Shown: positions 36,321-45,194 of the stretch, one piece after another
How the letters are laid out: every line of letters begins with the position of its first letter
How positions within the stretch are numbered: position 1 is the first letter of the stretch
DNA from: Bacteroidota bacterium
GTDB taxonomy: Bacteria > Bacteroidota > Bacteroidia > AKYH767-A > OLB10
Length of the DNA: 64,000 bases
Assembly: GCA_016717325.1 (NCBI GenBank)
Contig: JADKFV010000049.1
Coordinates: 62,001-126,000, forward strand
Direction: 5' to 3'
Program-made: the position numbers and the translations under genes
Notes under the pieces: model-generated
Database searches by the model: none
What the model saw: the letters and a program-made list of their open reading frames with translations, nothing else
What the model was told of the DNA's origin: nothing

Positions 36321-38747
36321 TTAATCGGTACGAATGCTTAAGGCAGGGTTAGCAATAGCCGCTCTAATACTCTGATAGCTTATAGTTAATGCCGCCACAA
36401 GTAATGCCAACATGCCGGCAACAATAAAAATCCATGCAGGAATTTCGATGCGATAAGCAAAATCTTTGAGCCACTTATTCATTAAATAATATCCAATTGG
36501 TGTGGCAATAATTAATGCTACTAAAACCAAAATCATAAAATCTTTTGAAAGCAAAGTCACAATGTTGTTTACACTTGCACCTAAAACTTTTCTAATTCCA
36601 ATTTCTTTAACACGCGATTCAACGGTAAATGTTGCCAGGCCAAAAAGTCCTAAGCATGCAATAAAAATGGCACACAACGATGCCGCTGTAAATATGTTGC
36701 CATACTGTGTTTCGCTTATATAACTCTTGTTGTAGTTATCATCAACAAATGAATACTCGAATGGATTACCCGAGAATGCTGCTTTAAATAGTGATTCTAT
36801 TTGAGCAATTTTTTTAGGAAAATTATCGGGCGTTAATCTGACAGAAATGTGTGCCGAATTATTTTGCGGATAAAAAATAATTGGGTCAATTGCGTTTTGT
36901 AAACTGGTATGATGGTAGTCGCTCACTATGCCAATAATTTCCAACTCGCGTTCGTCCCATTGTATTTTTGTTGATAGCGCTTCTTCTGCGTTGTTAAAAC
37001 CTAATTGCTTCAGTGCTGTTTCATTCACCATCACTTTGCTATTTTCATTCCACGAAACATTGCACTCCTGCGGAGTAAAATTTCGGCCCGCTTTAAGTTT
37101 TATTTCGTACGTGTTCAAAAACTTGTCGCCAATAATTGCAAAGGAATATGATTTAAGTTCGTCACCTTTTTTCGAACCGGGTTGTGTAAAGCCTCCAGTT
37201 GTAAAGTTGTACCATCCACTGGGAACACTACCCGAAAAACAAAAAGCTTTTATAAAATTTTGCTGTGCAAGCTGAGCTTCAAATCCAATGGAACGGTTTT
37301 TAAAAGTAGAATCTTTGCCCGCATCGGGGCCACTAATTACTATCAATTGTTGTGTATTAACTCCAAGTGCTTCCGATTGCATGTAATGCAGCTGCATATA
37401 TATGATAAACGTAGCGATGATTAAAACGGTAGAGATAGTAAATTGCGAAACCACCAACGACTTACGAAGCAACAATCCTTTAGTAGTTGATTTTATTTTC
37501 CCTTTTATAGTATCAACAGGATTGTATTTGGACAATGTAAAAGCCGGATAAAACCCTGATATAAATGCACCTGAAATTAAGATTGCTAAACCTGAAATCC
37601 ATGCAGTGCCCGATGTAATACTTTGTATGCTTAATGAGCGGTTTATGATAGTATTAAAAACAGGTTGAAAAAGCAATACTAAAACAATGGCAAGCAAAAA
37701 TCCTAAACCATTTAACAACAATGATTCAATTACAAACTGATAAATAATATTGAAACGCGAAGCGCCAATTACTTTTCTAACACCTATTTCACCTGCACGC
37801 TTTATTGCATTTGCTGTTGCAAGATTAATATAGTTGAACCATGCTATCACTAAAATGAGCATCGAAATTCCGGTGAGCAAGTAGATGTATTTTAAATTGC
37901 CTGTAGTTTGAAAAGTATCATTGAGCGATGTTCCTAAGTGAATATTAGCAAGCGGTTGGAGTTTAAATTTCACTCCATCTTTATCGGGTTTAAGTTCGGT
38001 GCGCAGTGCAGTGAGTTTATTTTGTGTTGTAACAATATTTTGGGTATTGCTTAGCTTGAGATAGGTGTAAATGTATTGGGAATTTAAGTTGCCCAATTCG
38101 GCCCAGGAATTTTCGTTTAAGTTGGCGGGGTTCTTAATTGTTTCAAGAGAAAAAAGCATATCATAGCGGATATCCGAATTATCTTTCATATCCTCATAAA
38201 CACCTTTTATGGTAAAAGGCATCACGCCAAATTGATTGTTGAGCGTTAGCACTTTTCCCAAAGCATCCTGTGTACCAAAATATTTTTGACTTGTGGATTT
38301 CGAAATGAAAACAACTTGTGAAGCATTAAAAGATTTTGCATTCCCGGCAACTAAAGGGAAGGTAAAAAAATCGAAAAAATTTCCTTCGGCATAACCTATT
38401 GCCTTTTCACGATATGATGTTGCATTGCCATCTGTTGTAACAATTCCCTGACAAACGCCTTCTTCAAACCGGCAGTAGTCCTGCACTTCAGGCACTCGTT
38501 GTTTTATTAATGGTGCCCAGCCCGGTTCCACCTGAGGCCATGTTTTGCCATCAGGACCTTCGTTCATTATTCTATAGGTTGATGATATATCAGTATGAAA
38601 TTGGTTCACACTTTTTTCGATAGTGATGTATTGTAATAAAAATAAATATGCTGCTATACCAATTGCCAACCCAACTATGTTGATGATAGAATTCACTTTA
38701 TTTCTAAAGACATTTCTAAAGGCAATTTTAATATGGTTTCTAAACAT
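36321..38747 (-). CDS. MacB/FtsX-family ABC transporter permease (array copy 5)
   Basis: 808 residues, intact. It is the first permease after the ATPase gene (12 bp). N-terminal FRNHIKIAFRNVFRNKVNSI and a helix at about 20-40, periplasmic domain, KRAGEIGVRKVIGASRFNII, second periplasmic domain and KEIGIRKVLGASVNNIVTLL, ending SIRTD. A 56-bp gap separates it from copy 4; other gaps in the array are 11-12 bp. With the adjacent ATPase and the fusion protein it would make a MacAB-like pump core. Confidence 0.9.
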   Translation of the reverse strand: MFRNHIKIAFRNVFRNKVNSIINIVGLAIGIAAYLFLLQYITIEKSVNQFHTDISSTYRIMNEGPDGKTWPQVEPGWAPLIKQRVPEVQDYCRFEEGVCQGIVTTDGNATSYREKAIGYAEGNFFDFFTFPLVAGNAKSFNASQVVFISKSTSQKYFGTQDALGKVLTLNNQFGVMPFTIKGVYEDMKDNSDIRYDMLFSLETIKNPANLNENSWAELGNLNSQYIYTYLKLSNTQNIVTTQNKLTALRTELKPDKDGVKFKLQPLANIHLGTSLNDTFQTTGNLKYIYLLTGISMLILVIAWFNYINLATANAIKRAGEIGVRKVIGASRFNIIYQFVIESLLLNGLGFLLAIVLVLLFQPVFNTIINRSLSIQSITSGTAWISGLAILISGAFISGFYPAFTLSKYNPVDTIKGKIKSTTKGLLLRKSLVVSQFTISTVLIIATFIIYMQLHYMQSEALGVNTQQLIVISGPDAGKDSTFKNRSIGFEAQLAQQNFIKAFCFSGSVPSGWYNFTTGGFTQPGSKKGDELKSYSFAIIGDKFLNTYEIKLKAGRNFTPQECNVSWNENSKVMVNETALKQLGFNNAEEALSTKIQWDERELEIIGIVSDYHHTSLQNAIDPIIFYPQNNSAHISVRLTPDNFPKKIAQIESLFKAAFSGNPFEYSFVDDNYNKSYISETQYGNIFTAASLCAIFIACLGLFGLATFTVESRVKEIGIRKVLGASVNNIVTLLSKDFMILVLVALIIATPIGYYLMNKWLKDFAYRIEIPAWIFIVAGMLALLVAALTISYQSIRAAIANPALSIRTD

Positions 38748-38759
38748 TGATTTTATTTT

Positions 38760-39437
38760 TTACATCAAAATGTTTTCGGTAACGGTAGCACCATCGAGCA
38801 TACGAATAATACGATGGCTGTATTTGCTATCGTGCTCGCTGTGTGTTACCATAATGATTGTTGTTCCTTTTTCGTTTAGGTCGGTAAGCAATTGCATTAC
38901 TTCGTTACCATTGCTGCTATCGAGATTACCGGTAGGCTCATCGGCCAAAATTAATTTAGGATTATTTACAACGGCACGTGCAACGGCCACACGCTGTTGT
39001 TGACCTCCGCTAAGCTGTTGTGGAAAATGTTTTTTGCGATGCATTATCTGCATTTTATCGAGCACCTCTTCTACACGTGTTTTGCGCTCGCTGGGTTTTA
39101 CATCGAGATAAATTAATGGAAGCTCAACATTTTCATACACGCTCAATTCATCAATCAAATTGAAACTCTGAAAAACAAAACCAATATTCTGTTTACGGAT
39201 TTGAGCACGTTGACGCTCGTTGTATTTTATTACTTCGGTACCGTTAAATAAGTAGCTGCCATTATCGGCATCGTCAAGCAAACCAAGCACATTGAGCAAG
39301 GTAGATTTGCCGCAACCCGAAGGGCCCATTACTGCAACAAATTCGCCTTGTTTTATTTCGATAGAAATTTTGTTTAGCGCTACAGTTTCCACTTCATCTG
39401 TGCGATAATACTTTTCGAGATTGGTGATTTTTATCAT
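38760..39437 (-). CDS. ABC transporter ATP-binding protein (LolD/MacB type)
   Basis: 225 residues. Walker A GPSGCGKST, Q-loop VFQSFNLIDELSVYENV, signature LSGGQQQRVAVARAVV, Walker B ILADEPTGNLDSSNG and switch His in MVTHSEHDS are all intact. It directly precedes permease copy 5 and follows the fusion protein gene after a 388-bp repeat-rich gap. It is the likely energy source for the permeases. A second ATPase of the same class lies at the far end of the array. Confidence 0.94.
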   Translation of the reverse strand: MIKITNLEKYYRTDEVETVALNKISIEIKQGEFVAVMGPSGCGKSTLLNVLGLLDDADNGSYLFNGTEVIKYNERQRAQIRKQNIGFVFQSFNLIDELSVYENVELPLIYLDVKPSERKTRVEEVLDKMQIMHRKKHFPQQLSGGQQQRVAVARAVVNNPKLILADEPTGNLDSSNGNEVMQLLTDLNEKGTTIIMVTHSEHDSKYSHRIIRMLDGATVTENILM

Positions 39438-39478
39438 AAATTATTTTTTATAGGAATCGATTTTTTTTAAATACAATT

Positions 39479-39825
39479 TAGACACAAAGGCTCAAAGTTT
39501 TTTTATGTTACTAAGAGACTATGTTCTTTTTAATACTTTTTTGCCACGCCTGCCCCGACCGCAGTGTCGGGGAATGCACGAATGAATACCGAATAATTAT
39601 TTCTCATCTTTCCATTATTGCGAAGGGGCGACCACTGAAGCAATTATTGATGCAGAGATTATTTACGCAGAGATTGCTTCGCTACGCTTACAATGACAGG
39701 AGGAGAAAAAATTCCGTTGGCTAAAGCCGAACGGCAATGATTGCTTCGCGGAAACTTTCTCAACTTTCAAAACCTTCTCAACTTTCAAAACTATTGAACT
39801 ATTGAACTATTGAACTTTCCCAACT
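39479..39825. repeat. Repeat-filled gap (families E, C, A and simple repeats)
   Basis: Contains a family E fragment (GACACAAAGGCTCAAAG, from 39481), a clean family C palindrome (CCCCGACCGCAGTGTCGGGG, about 39549-39568), a nearly full family A element (39612-39698) and short tandem ACTTTCAAAAC / CTATTGAA units at about 39755-39815. No gene is seen in the 388 bp between the ATPase and fusion-protein genes. Confidence 0.8.
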
Positions 39826-41075
39826 CTACTTTATCTCCAACTCCTCCATATCGCCAAATGTTTCGTAGCTGCTGGTAATAATTTTATCACCGGCTTTTAG
39901 GCCCGAAAGAATTTCGTAGTAATCGGGATTTTGGCGGCCAACCTGCATATCAACTTTGTAAGCTTTTTTTCCATCGGCACTTAATTTAAAAGCCCAGTTG
40001 CCTCCTGTTTGTTGGTAGAAGCCCCCTTTGTTTACAAGCAATGCTTTAGTCTCATCGCCAAGCGCAAGGCGTATTTGAAGTGTTTGTCCTCTGCGAATAT
40101 TTTGTGGAACAGCATCGATAAAAACCAAATCAACCTGAAAGCGGCCGTTGCTTACTTGCGAATAAACTTTTTTAATTTTCAGGTGATATGTTTTTTCGCC
40201 AAGCAAAATTTCGCCTTGCAAATCGGGAAACACACGACTTATATAATGTTCATCAATTTCGGCACGCACTTTAAATCCACTCATTACATCTATCTGTCCC
40301 AGGCGTTGCCCCTTGTTTATCGATTGTCCATACTCGGCATCGAGCGAAGTTATTTGTCCATCGACAGGAGCACGAACAATAAGGTCACCCACTTTACGCT
40401 GCATCAATGAAAGTGTGTGTTGCATGCGCTCGTAACTTTCTTTCATTTGTGCCACTTGTTGTTTCATGCTGTTGCCATCTTGTTTCATAATATCTTCGGC
40501 AAGTTTTTTTCGCGTAACCTGGTAGTTGTACAAATTTTCGGTGGACTTAAAATCTTGCTCTGCTATAACTTTATCGTCAAACAATTTTTTGTTTGTGTTA
40601 TAAATCCGTTCGGCTTCTTTCAATGCATTATCAATATCGGCCATATTGGTTTGGCGGTTGATAAATTTTGTTCGGCATTGTTTTTTGTGTTTTGCATTTG
40701 CGTAAGCACATTGAATACTGCTGTTTGTTCGTTAGCCAAACTCAATTCCAAATCGGTATTTGATAAACGTAAAATGGCATCACCTTTTTTTAGTTGAGCA
40801 CCATCTTCCACAAATTTTTCTTCCACGCGGCCACCTTCAAGTGCATCGAGATAAATGGAAGTTACCGGCAACACAAGTCCGTTCACAGGAATGAATTCAC
40901 GAAAATCATCTTGCTTCACTTCGCTGATGGATATACGTTCGCCTTCAACATTTAATTTTTTTTCCTCCTGAGGAAAAAAGAAAAGTATAAAGGACAAATG
41001 CAGCAAAAGAAGTATGCCTGCAATAAATGCAATGCGCGATGCAGGCCATTTCTTTTTTTCTATTACTCTATCCAC
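39826..41075 (-). pseudogene. HlyD/MacA-like membrane fusion protein, frameshifted
   Basis: Two frames form one periplasmic adaptor. The first (40620-41075) has a membrane anchor (IAFIAGILLLLHLSFILFFF) and the first biotinyl-lipoyl half (GGRVEEKFVEDGAQLKKGDA); the second (39826-40644) has the coiled coil, the second lipoyl half (LIVRAPVDGQI) and beta-barrel domains. One extra base at 40663-40669 restores NNAEQNFINRQTNMADI and 416 residues. It would link the inner-membrane permeases to an outer-membrane channel; no TolC-like gene is in the window. Confidence 0.87.
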
Positions 41076-41107
41076 GGTGGTTTGTTTTTATTTTGTTTTA
41101 CGAAAAT

Positions 41108-41677
41108 TTATTTTTTCATGGCATTGCGCATCACACGGTCGCAAGCTTCTTTATGATTTGGTATTTCATCTGCAGCCACTTCTTTGCCTTCGTAGTACAG
41201 CTTAATAATTTTATCCTGCTCTACTACTACTTCATATTTCTCGCCATAGTAGCGTGTTTGTGAATCATCGGTTAACATTCCCTTATTGTTTGGCGAATAC
41301 GATATGCTGTAAGAAGTACCATCACTCTTGCGTATGGTGTTGTGCATATCAGCAATTCTTTCTTTTACCCTTTCAGTCCTTTCATTTTCGTTTGCTTTAT
41401 ACTCAGTTCTGATAGCATTTACCAAAGGCATATACTTGGCATAATCAGCAGTTGGAATTTTGTCGCCATTGATTTTCAAAAACATCAATTGCGAATTTTC
41501 CATCTTGAAGAATATAGTACTGTCATTTCTGTCAATAACATATTGTTCTTTTTTAACGCCATCAGCCTCATCAAGGCTAACTGTTGAACTTGATCTGGTG
41601 CTGGCTTTTTTTGTTTGGCTATTTGCAGTGCAACTGCATGCAAAAGCTAATGTCATGATTAAAACTATTCTTTTCAT
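41108..41677 (-). CDS. Putative lipoprotein of unknown function with two copies of a G-E/K/D motif
   Basis: 189 residues with a signal peptide and a possible lipobox (MTLAFAC, then SC) at about residues 8-16. It contains two related segments: FLKINGDKIPTADYAKYMPL (about 66-85) and YYEGKEVAADEIPNHKEACD (about 161-180). A third version occurs in the neighbouring 158-residue protein. No named family is recognised. It is the second gene of the putative sigma-54 operon, 32 bp before the fusion protein gene, so it may serve the transporter or its sensor in the periplasm. Confidence 0.7.
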   Translation of the reverse strand: MKRIVLIMTLAFACSCTANSQTKKASTRSSSTVSLDEADGVKKEQYVIDRNDSTIFFKMENSQLMFLKINGDKIPTADYAKYMPLVNAIRTEYKANENERTERVKERIADMHNTIRKSDGTSYSISYSPNNKGMLTDDSQTRYYGEKYEVVVEQDKIIKLYYEGKEVAADEIPNHKEACDRVMRNAMKK

Positions 41678-41685
41678 TTTATAAA

Positions 41686-42162
41686 TTATTTAAAAATATT
41701 TGATACTCTATTTAAAATTTCCGTTCCTAATTTTTTGCCGCTTTCATACACTTTTGCTATATCCTCATCGTAAATTCTCACTGCAACTTTTTTATTCACT
41801 TTTACTTTCAATCCTTCCTCATCATCGTCTTTATTCTGTGCATTTACGTTTGCTGTTTTATGAGTGGATATGTAAACATTGCATGCGTCTATCAGCTTTT
41901 TTATTTGCTCCTTATATTTTGGCAATTCAGCTTTTGAAACTGCCTCTCCATCAATCACCAATTTTATAATGGTGGTGTTTTGTTTTTCTATTTGATAGGC
42001 CTTATCTCCTTCTTCTATAATGTAGATGTCGGTCAATTTGCCATTACGCTGTTCTGTTTTTTTTACATACACATCATCGGTGTGGCCTTTTGAATTTTGA
42101 CTAAGTGCTACATTATTCAACACCACAATTATTACTATAAAAAATATGCTCTTCAAATTCAT
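41686..42162 (-). CDS. Exported protein of unknown function, first gene of the ABC array operon
   Basis: 158 residues with a signal peptide (FFIVIIVVLNNVALS, cleavage near QN at about 21-22). The segment KLVIDGEAVSKAELPKYKEQ (about 67-86) is related to two segments of the following 189-residue protein, suggesting the two genes are diverged paralogues. The C-terminal part is lysine-rich. It is 8 bp upstream of the 189-residue gene. A sigma-54-type promoter lies about 60 bp upstream of its start. Confidence 0.7.
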   Translation of the reverse strand: MNLKSIFFIVIIVVLNNVALSQNSKGHTDDVYVKKTEQRNGKLTDIYIIEEGDKAYQIEKQNTTIIKLVIDGEAVSKAELPKYKEQIKKLIDACNVYISTHKTANVNAQNKDDDEEGLKVKVNKKVAVRIYDEDIAKVYESGKKLGTEILNRVSNIFK

Positions 42163-42219
42163 AAATCTTTTTTCTGGTTTGGTCCTGTTTGAAACGAGCT
42201 TGCTATTTACAAAATAGTA

Positions 42220-42235
42220 TGGAAATTATGTGCCA
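42220..42235 (-). promoter_or_regulatory. Sigma-54 (RpoN) promoter facing the ABC array
   Basis: On the minus strand TGGCACATAATTTCCA: the -24 element TGGCAC is perfect and the -12 element, with TTCC for TTGC, has one mismatch at the usual spacing. Transcription would start about 40-50 bp before the 158-residue gene. The adjacent divergent gene encodes a sigma-54 activator, and two 17-bp sites lie 55-90 bp upstream. Confidence 0.65.
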
Positions 42236-42288
42236 AAGTCCGAAACCCTTTATTTACGGGGGTTTCAATTTTGTGTCAAAAAACAAAG

Positions 42289-42327
42289 TGTTCGGTTTTG
42301 ATACACTTTGTGTTCGGATGTGGTACA
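42289..42327. promoter_or_regulatory. Putative activator (UAS) sites for the sigma-54 regulator
   Basis: Two direct copies of a 17-bp site, TGTTCGGTTTTGATACA (42289-42305) and TGTTCGGATGTGGTACA (42311-42327), 14 of 17 identical and 22 bp apart, i.e. two helical turns. Each has TGT/ACA ends. The first is also inside a perfect inverted repeat ACAAAGTGT / ACACTTTGT (42283-42311). The position upstream of the -24/-12 promoter is typical of enhancer sites bound by NtrC-type dimers. Confidence 0.65.
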
Positions 42328-42395
42328 GCCAAATATTTTTGAAATAGAACGCACCAATACGACAATTGCATTTAGGTAAAAGTTACTTTTGCCGC

Positions 42396-43742
42396 ATGGA
42401 TTTAAAAAATGCTACCATACTAATTGTTGACGATGATAACGATGTGCTTACCGCAGTGCGATTGTTGATGAAGTCGCAAGTGAAAGAAATTGTGACAGAA
42501 AAAAATCCCGAAAATATTCGCAATATTATTTTGAAAAAAACATTCGATTTAATAATGCTCGATATGAATTTCAACAGTAGTATCAATACAGGCAACGAAG
42601 GATTGTACTGGTTGAATCAAATAAGAAGTTGGGGCTCGCAGGCAAGTATCATAATGATTACAGCTTATGGCGATATAAACCTTGCAGTGCGCTCGCTCAA
42701 AGAAGGTGCAAATGATTTTATATTGAAACCATGGCACAACGATAAGTTGATAGAAGCCATGAAGGAATTGCTGAAAAAAAATCCCGGAGTAGACAAACCA
42801 AAAAACAGCAATACATACAACAACGAAATAATAGGCGAGTCGGCATGCATGCGTGATATTTTTAGGACGATAGAAAAAATTTCGCCAACGGATGCCAACA
42901 TTTTAATACTTGGCGAAAACGGCACCGGAAAAGATTTATTGGCTAAAGCTATTCACGAAAAATCATTACGAAAAAATAATGCCTATGTAAAAGTAGATGT
43001 GGGCGCACTTACCGAAACTTTGTTTGAGAGTGAATTATTTGGTTATAAAAAAGGGGCATTCACCGATGCACGCGAAGACCGCGAAGGGCGATTTGAATCG
43101 GCAAATAATGGGACTTTGTTTTTAGATGAAATTGGCAACATCACGTTGCAACAGCAATCGAAATTGTTATCGGTATTACAAAACAGACAAGTTACCAAAC
43201 TGGGCAGCAATCAAGCATCAAGTATAGACATACGTTTGATATGTGCCACCAATTTACCACTGAGCGAACTGGCAAACGAAACACGTTTTCGCAAAGATTT
43301 GATTTACCGCATCAACACTATAAGTATAACGGCACCACCACTGCGCGAGCGGGGCGATGATGCAGTGCTATTGGCAAAACATTTTATCAGCTTGTATGGA
43401 AAAAAATATTTCAAAACCGATTTGCAATTAGATGATAAAAGTATTGCAAAATTAAAGTCGTATACATTCCCCGGTAATGTGCGTGAGTTGCAATATACTA
43501 TAGAACGTGCCATTATCATGAGCGAAGGAAACACAATCACCCCGGGCGATTTGCTTTTTTCACCTATCGAAAACGTAAATCAAAACAGTGTGCAAAGCGA
43601 TGATTTGAAATTGAGCTCACTCGAAAAAAATACTATTATGCATGTGATAGAAAAAAATAATGGCAATATATCGAAGGCCGCCAAAGAACTTGGTATTACA
43701 CGAACAGCACTGTATCGCAGACTAAGTAAATATGATATTTAA
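42396..43742 (+). CDS. Sigma-54-dependent response regulator (NtrC/AtoC type)
   Basis: 448 residues from the ATG at 42396; an in-frame upstream ATG at 42366 would put ten extra residues before the receiver domain. Receiver domain 1-125 with phospho-acceptor Asp56 (LIMLDMNF) and Lys in FILKPW. AAA+ domain about 145-380 with Walker A GENGTGKD, the sigma-54 contact loop GAFTDA (GAFTGA in the classical form) and Walker B LFLDEIG. Fis-type HTH at the end (NISKAAKELGITRTALYRRL). It overlaps the kinase gene by 11 bp and is divergent from the ABC array, whose spacer contains sigma-54 and UAS-like sites. Confidence 0.93.
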   Translation: MDLKNATILIVDDDNDVLTAVRLLMKSQVKEIVTEKNPENIRNIILKKTFDLIMLDMNFNSSINTGNEGLYWLNQIRSWGSQASIIMITAYGDINLAVRSLKEGANDFILKPWHNDKLIEAMKELLKKNPGVDKPKNSNTYNNEIIGESACMRDIFRTIEKISPTDANILILGENGTGKDLLAKAIHEKSLRKNNAYVKVDVGALTETLFESELFGYKKGAFTDAREDREGRFESANNGTLFLDEIGNITLQQQSKLLSVLQNRQVTKLGSNQASSIDIRLICATNLPLSELANETRFRKDLIYRINTISITAPPLRERGDDAVLLAKHFISLYGKKYFKTDLQLDDKSIAKLKSYTFPGNVRELQYTIERAIIMSEGNTITPGDLLFSPIENVNQNSVQSDDLKLSSLEKNTIMHVIEKNNGNISKAAKELGITRTALYRRLSKYDI

Positions 43743-45075
43743 AAATTTCAAACATCGGTTCCTGCTTGCCATTTTTCTTTTGGCACTGGTAATTATTGGA
43801 GCCTGCTTAATTTATTTTGCGTGGAAGAAATGGTGGGCCATGCTTTTTATTCCGCTCATTGCTTATCAAATTTATGATTTGTATCAATACCTTAATAAGG
43901 CTTATGAAGATGTAGATGAGTTTGTGCAATCTGTTCACTATCGTGACTTTACAAAAAACTTTAATTTGAAAAGGTCGCCACTCGAGTTGCAACAACTGCG
44001 TAGCGGGTTCAACGAAATTAATTCGGCATTCAAAGTTATCAGTCTCGAAAAGGAAACACAATTTCAATACCTGCAAAAAGTTTTAGAGATTGTAAACACC
44101 GGAATCATTTCGTTCAATATAGAAACTACCGAAGTGAACTGGGTTAACGATACATTCAAAAAAATGATAAATGTGCCATATTTGAAAACTATAAATTCGC
44201 TTGAAAAACGAAATGAGAAACTTTATAAAAGCATTATCAATATAAAAGCCGGAGAAAGTAGTTTGCTGAATGTAGAACATCAAAACCACACTTTAAAATT
44301 ACTTCTATCGGCAACAGTATTTATATCTGAAGAAAAAACAAATAAAATAATCGCATTTCAAAAAGTGAATCAGGCCATAGATGAAACCGAAGCCGATGCG
44401 TGGAAAAAATTATTGAGTGTAATGACACATGAAATAATGAATAGCATTGCGCCCATATCATCGTTGGCCGATACGCTGAAAGGCAATATTGCCAATGCAC
44501 CCGAAGCATTGCGCAAAACCTATACCGATTTGGATGATATAGAAATTGGGCTCGAAACAATAAAGCGAAGAAGCGAAGGGTTGCTACGTTTTGCCGAAGT
44601 GTACCGCAATCTTAATAAAATCACACAACTCAATTTGAAGAAAATATTTGTGCGCGAAATGTTTTCAAATATTCATAATTTAATGTTGCCAACTTTGGAA
44701 CAAAAAAATATTGAGCTCGAAGTAATTTTACCAAATCCACAACTAAGCATTGAGCTTGACCCGCACCTTATTGAGCAAGTGCTTATAAATTTAATACTCA
44801 ATGCAAGCGAAGCAGTGAAGGAACAGCACAAGGCCAAAATTACTTTAAGTGCTTATCAGGAAAACAACAACAATATAATTTATGTGCGTGATAATGGTAT
44901 TGGAATAAGTGCCGAAGTATTGGAAAAAATATTCGTGCCTTTTTTCTCTACAAAGAAAAGTGGAAGTGGCATTGGATTAAGTTTATCGAAACAAATTATG
45001 TTGCTGCACAAAGGTTCAATTTATGTAAACAGCAAAGTGGATGATGGTACAGTGTTTAGTTTAGAGTTTCGTTAA
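43732..45075 (+). CDS. Sensor histidine kinase (NtrB/NtrY-like), partner of the sigma-54 regulator
   Basis: 447 residues. Two hydrophobic segments at about 8-30 and 35-50 with almost no periplasmic loop, a PAS-like region (about 110-215), the phospho-acceptor His233 in SVMTHEIMNSIAPI, N-box LILNASEAV, G1 DNGIGIS, F-box FVPFFSTKKSGSG and G2 GIGLSLSKQI. The short loop suggests it senses the membrane or a membrane protein, not a large periplasmic ligand; the transporter or the small exported proteins nearby are candidates. Translationally coupled to the regulator by 11-bp overlap. Confidence 0.92.
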   Translation: MIFKNFKHRFLLAIFLLALVIIGACLIYFAWKKWWAMLFIPLIAYQIYDLYQYLNKAYEDVDEFVQSVHYRDFTKNFNLKRSPLELQQLRSGFNEINSAFKVISLEKETQFQYLQKVLEIVNTGIISFNIETTEVNWVNDTFKKMINVPYLKTINSLEKRNEKLYKSIINIKAGESSLLNVEHQNHTLKLLLSATVFISEEKTNKIIAFQKVNQAIDETEADAWKKLLSVMTHEIMNSIAPISSLADTLKGNIANAPEALRKTYTDLDDIEIGLETIKRRSEGLLRFAEVYRNLNKITQLNLKKIFVREMFSNIHNLMLPTLEQKNIELEVILPNPQLSIELDPHLIEQVLINLILNASEAVKEQHKAKITLSAYQENNNNIIYVRDNGIGISAEVLEKIFVPFFSTKKSGSGIGLSLSKQIMLLHKGSIYVNSKVDDGTVFSLEFR

Positions 45076-45194
45076 TAAATATTAAAAATTTAAATTTATA
45101 AAGCTATTAAAACAATTTTATTTTCTATTTTATTTTAGCGTATAGTGTAACCGTTAGCAGGGGACAAACTTATTCGTATCGATTTGAAACTACT

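Noticed and set aside
24988..45075. Horizontally acquired island
   Set aside because: No integrase, transposase, tRNA or att-like repeat at the ends, and base and codon use look like the neighbours.
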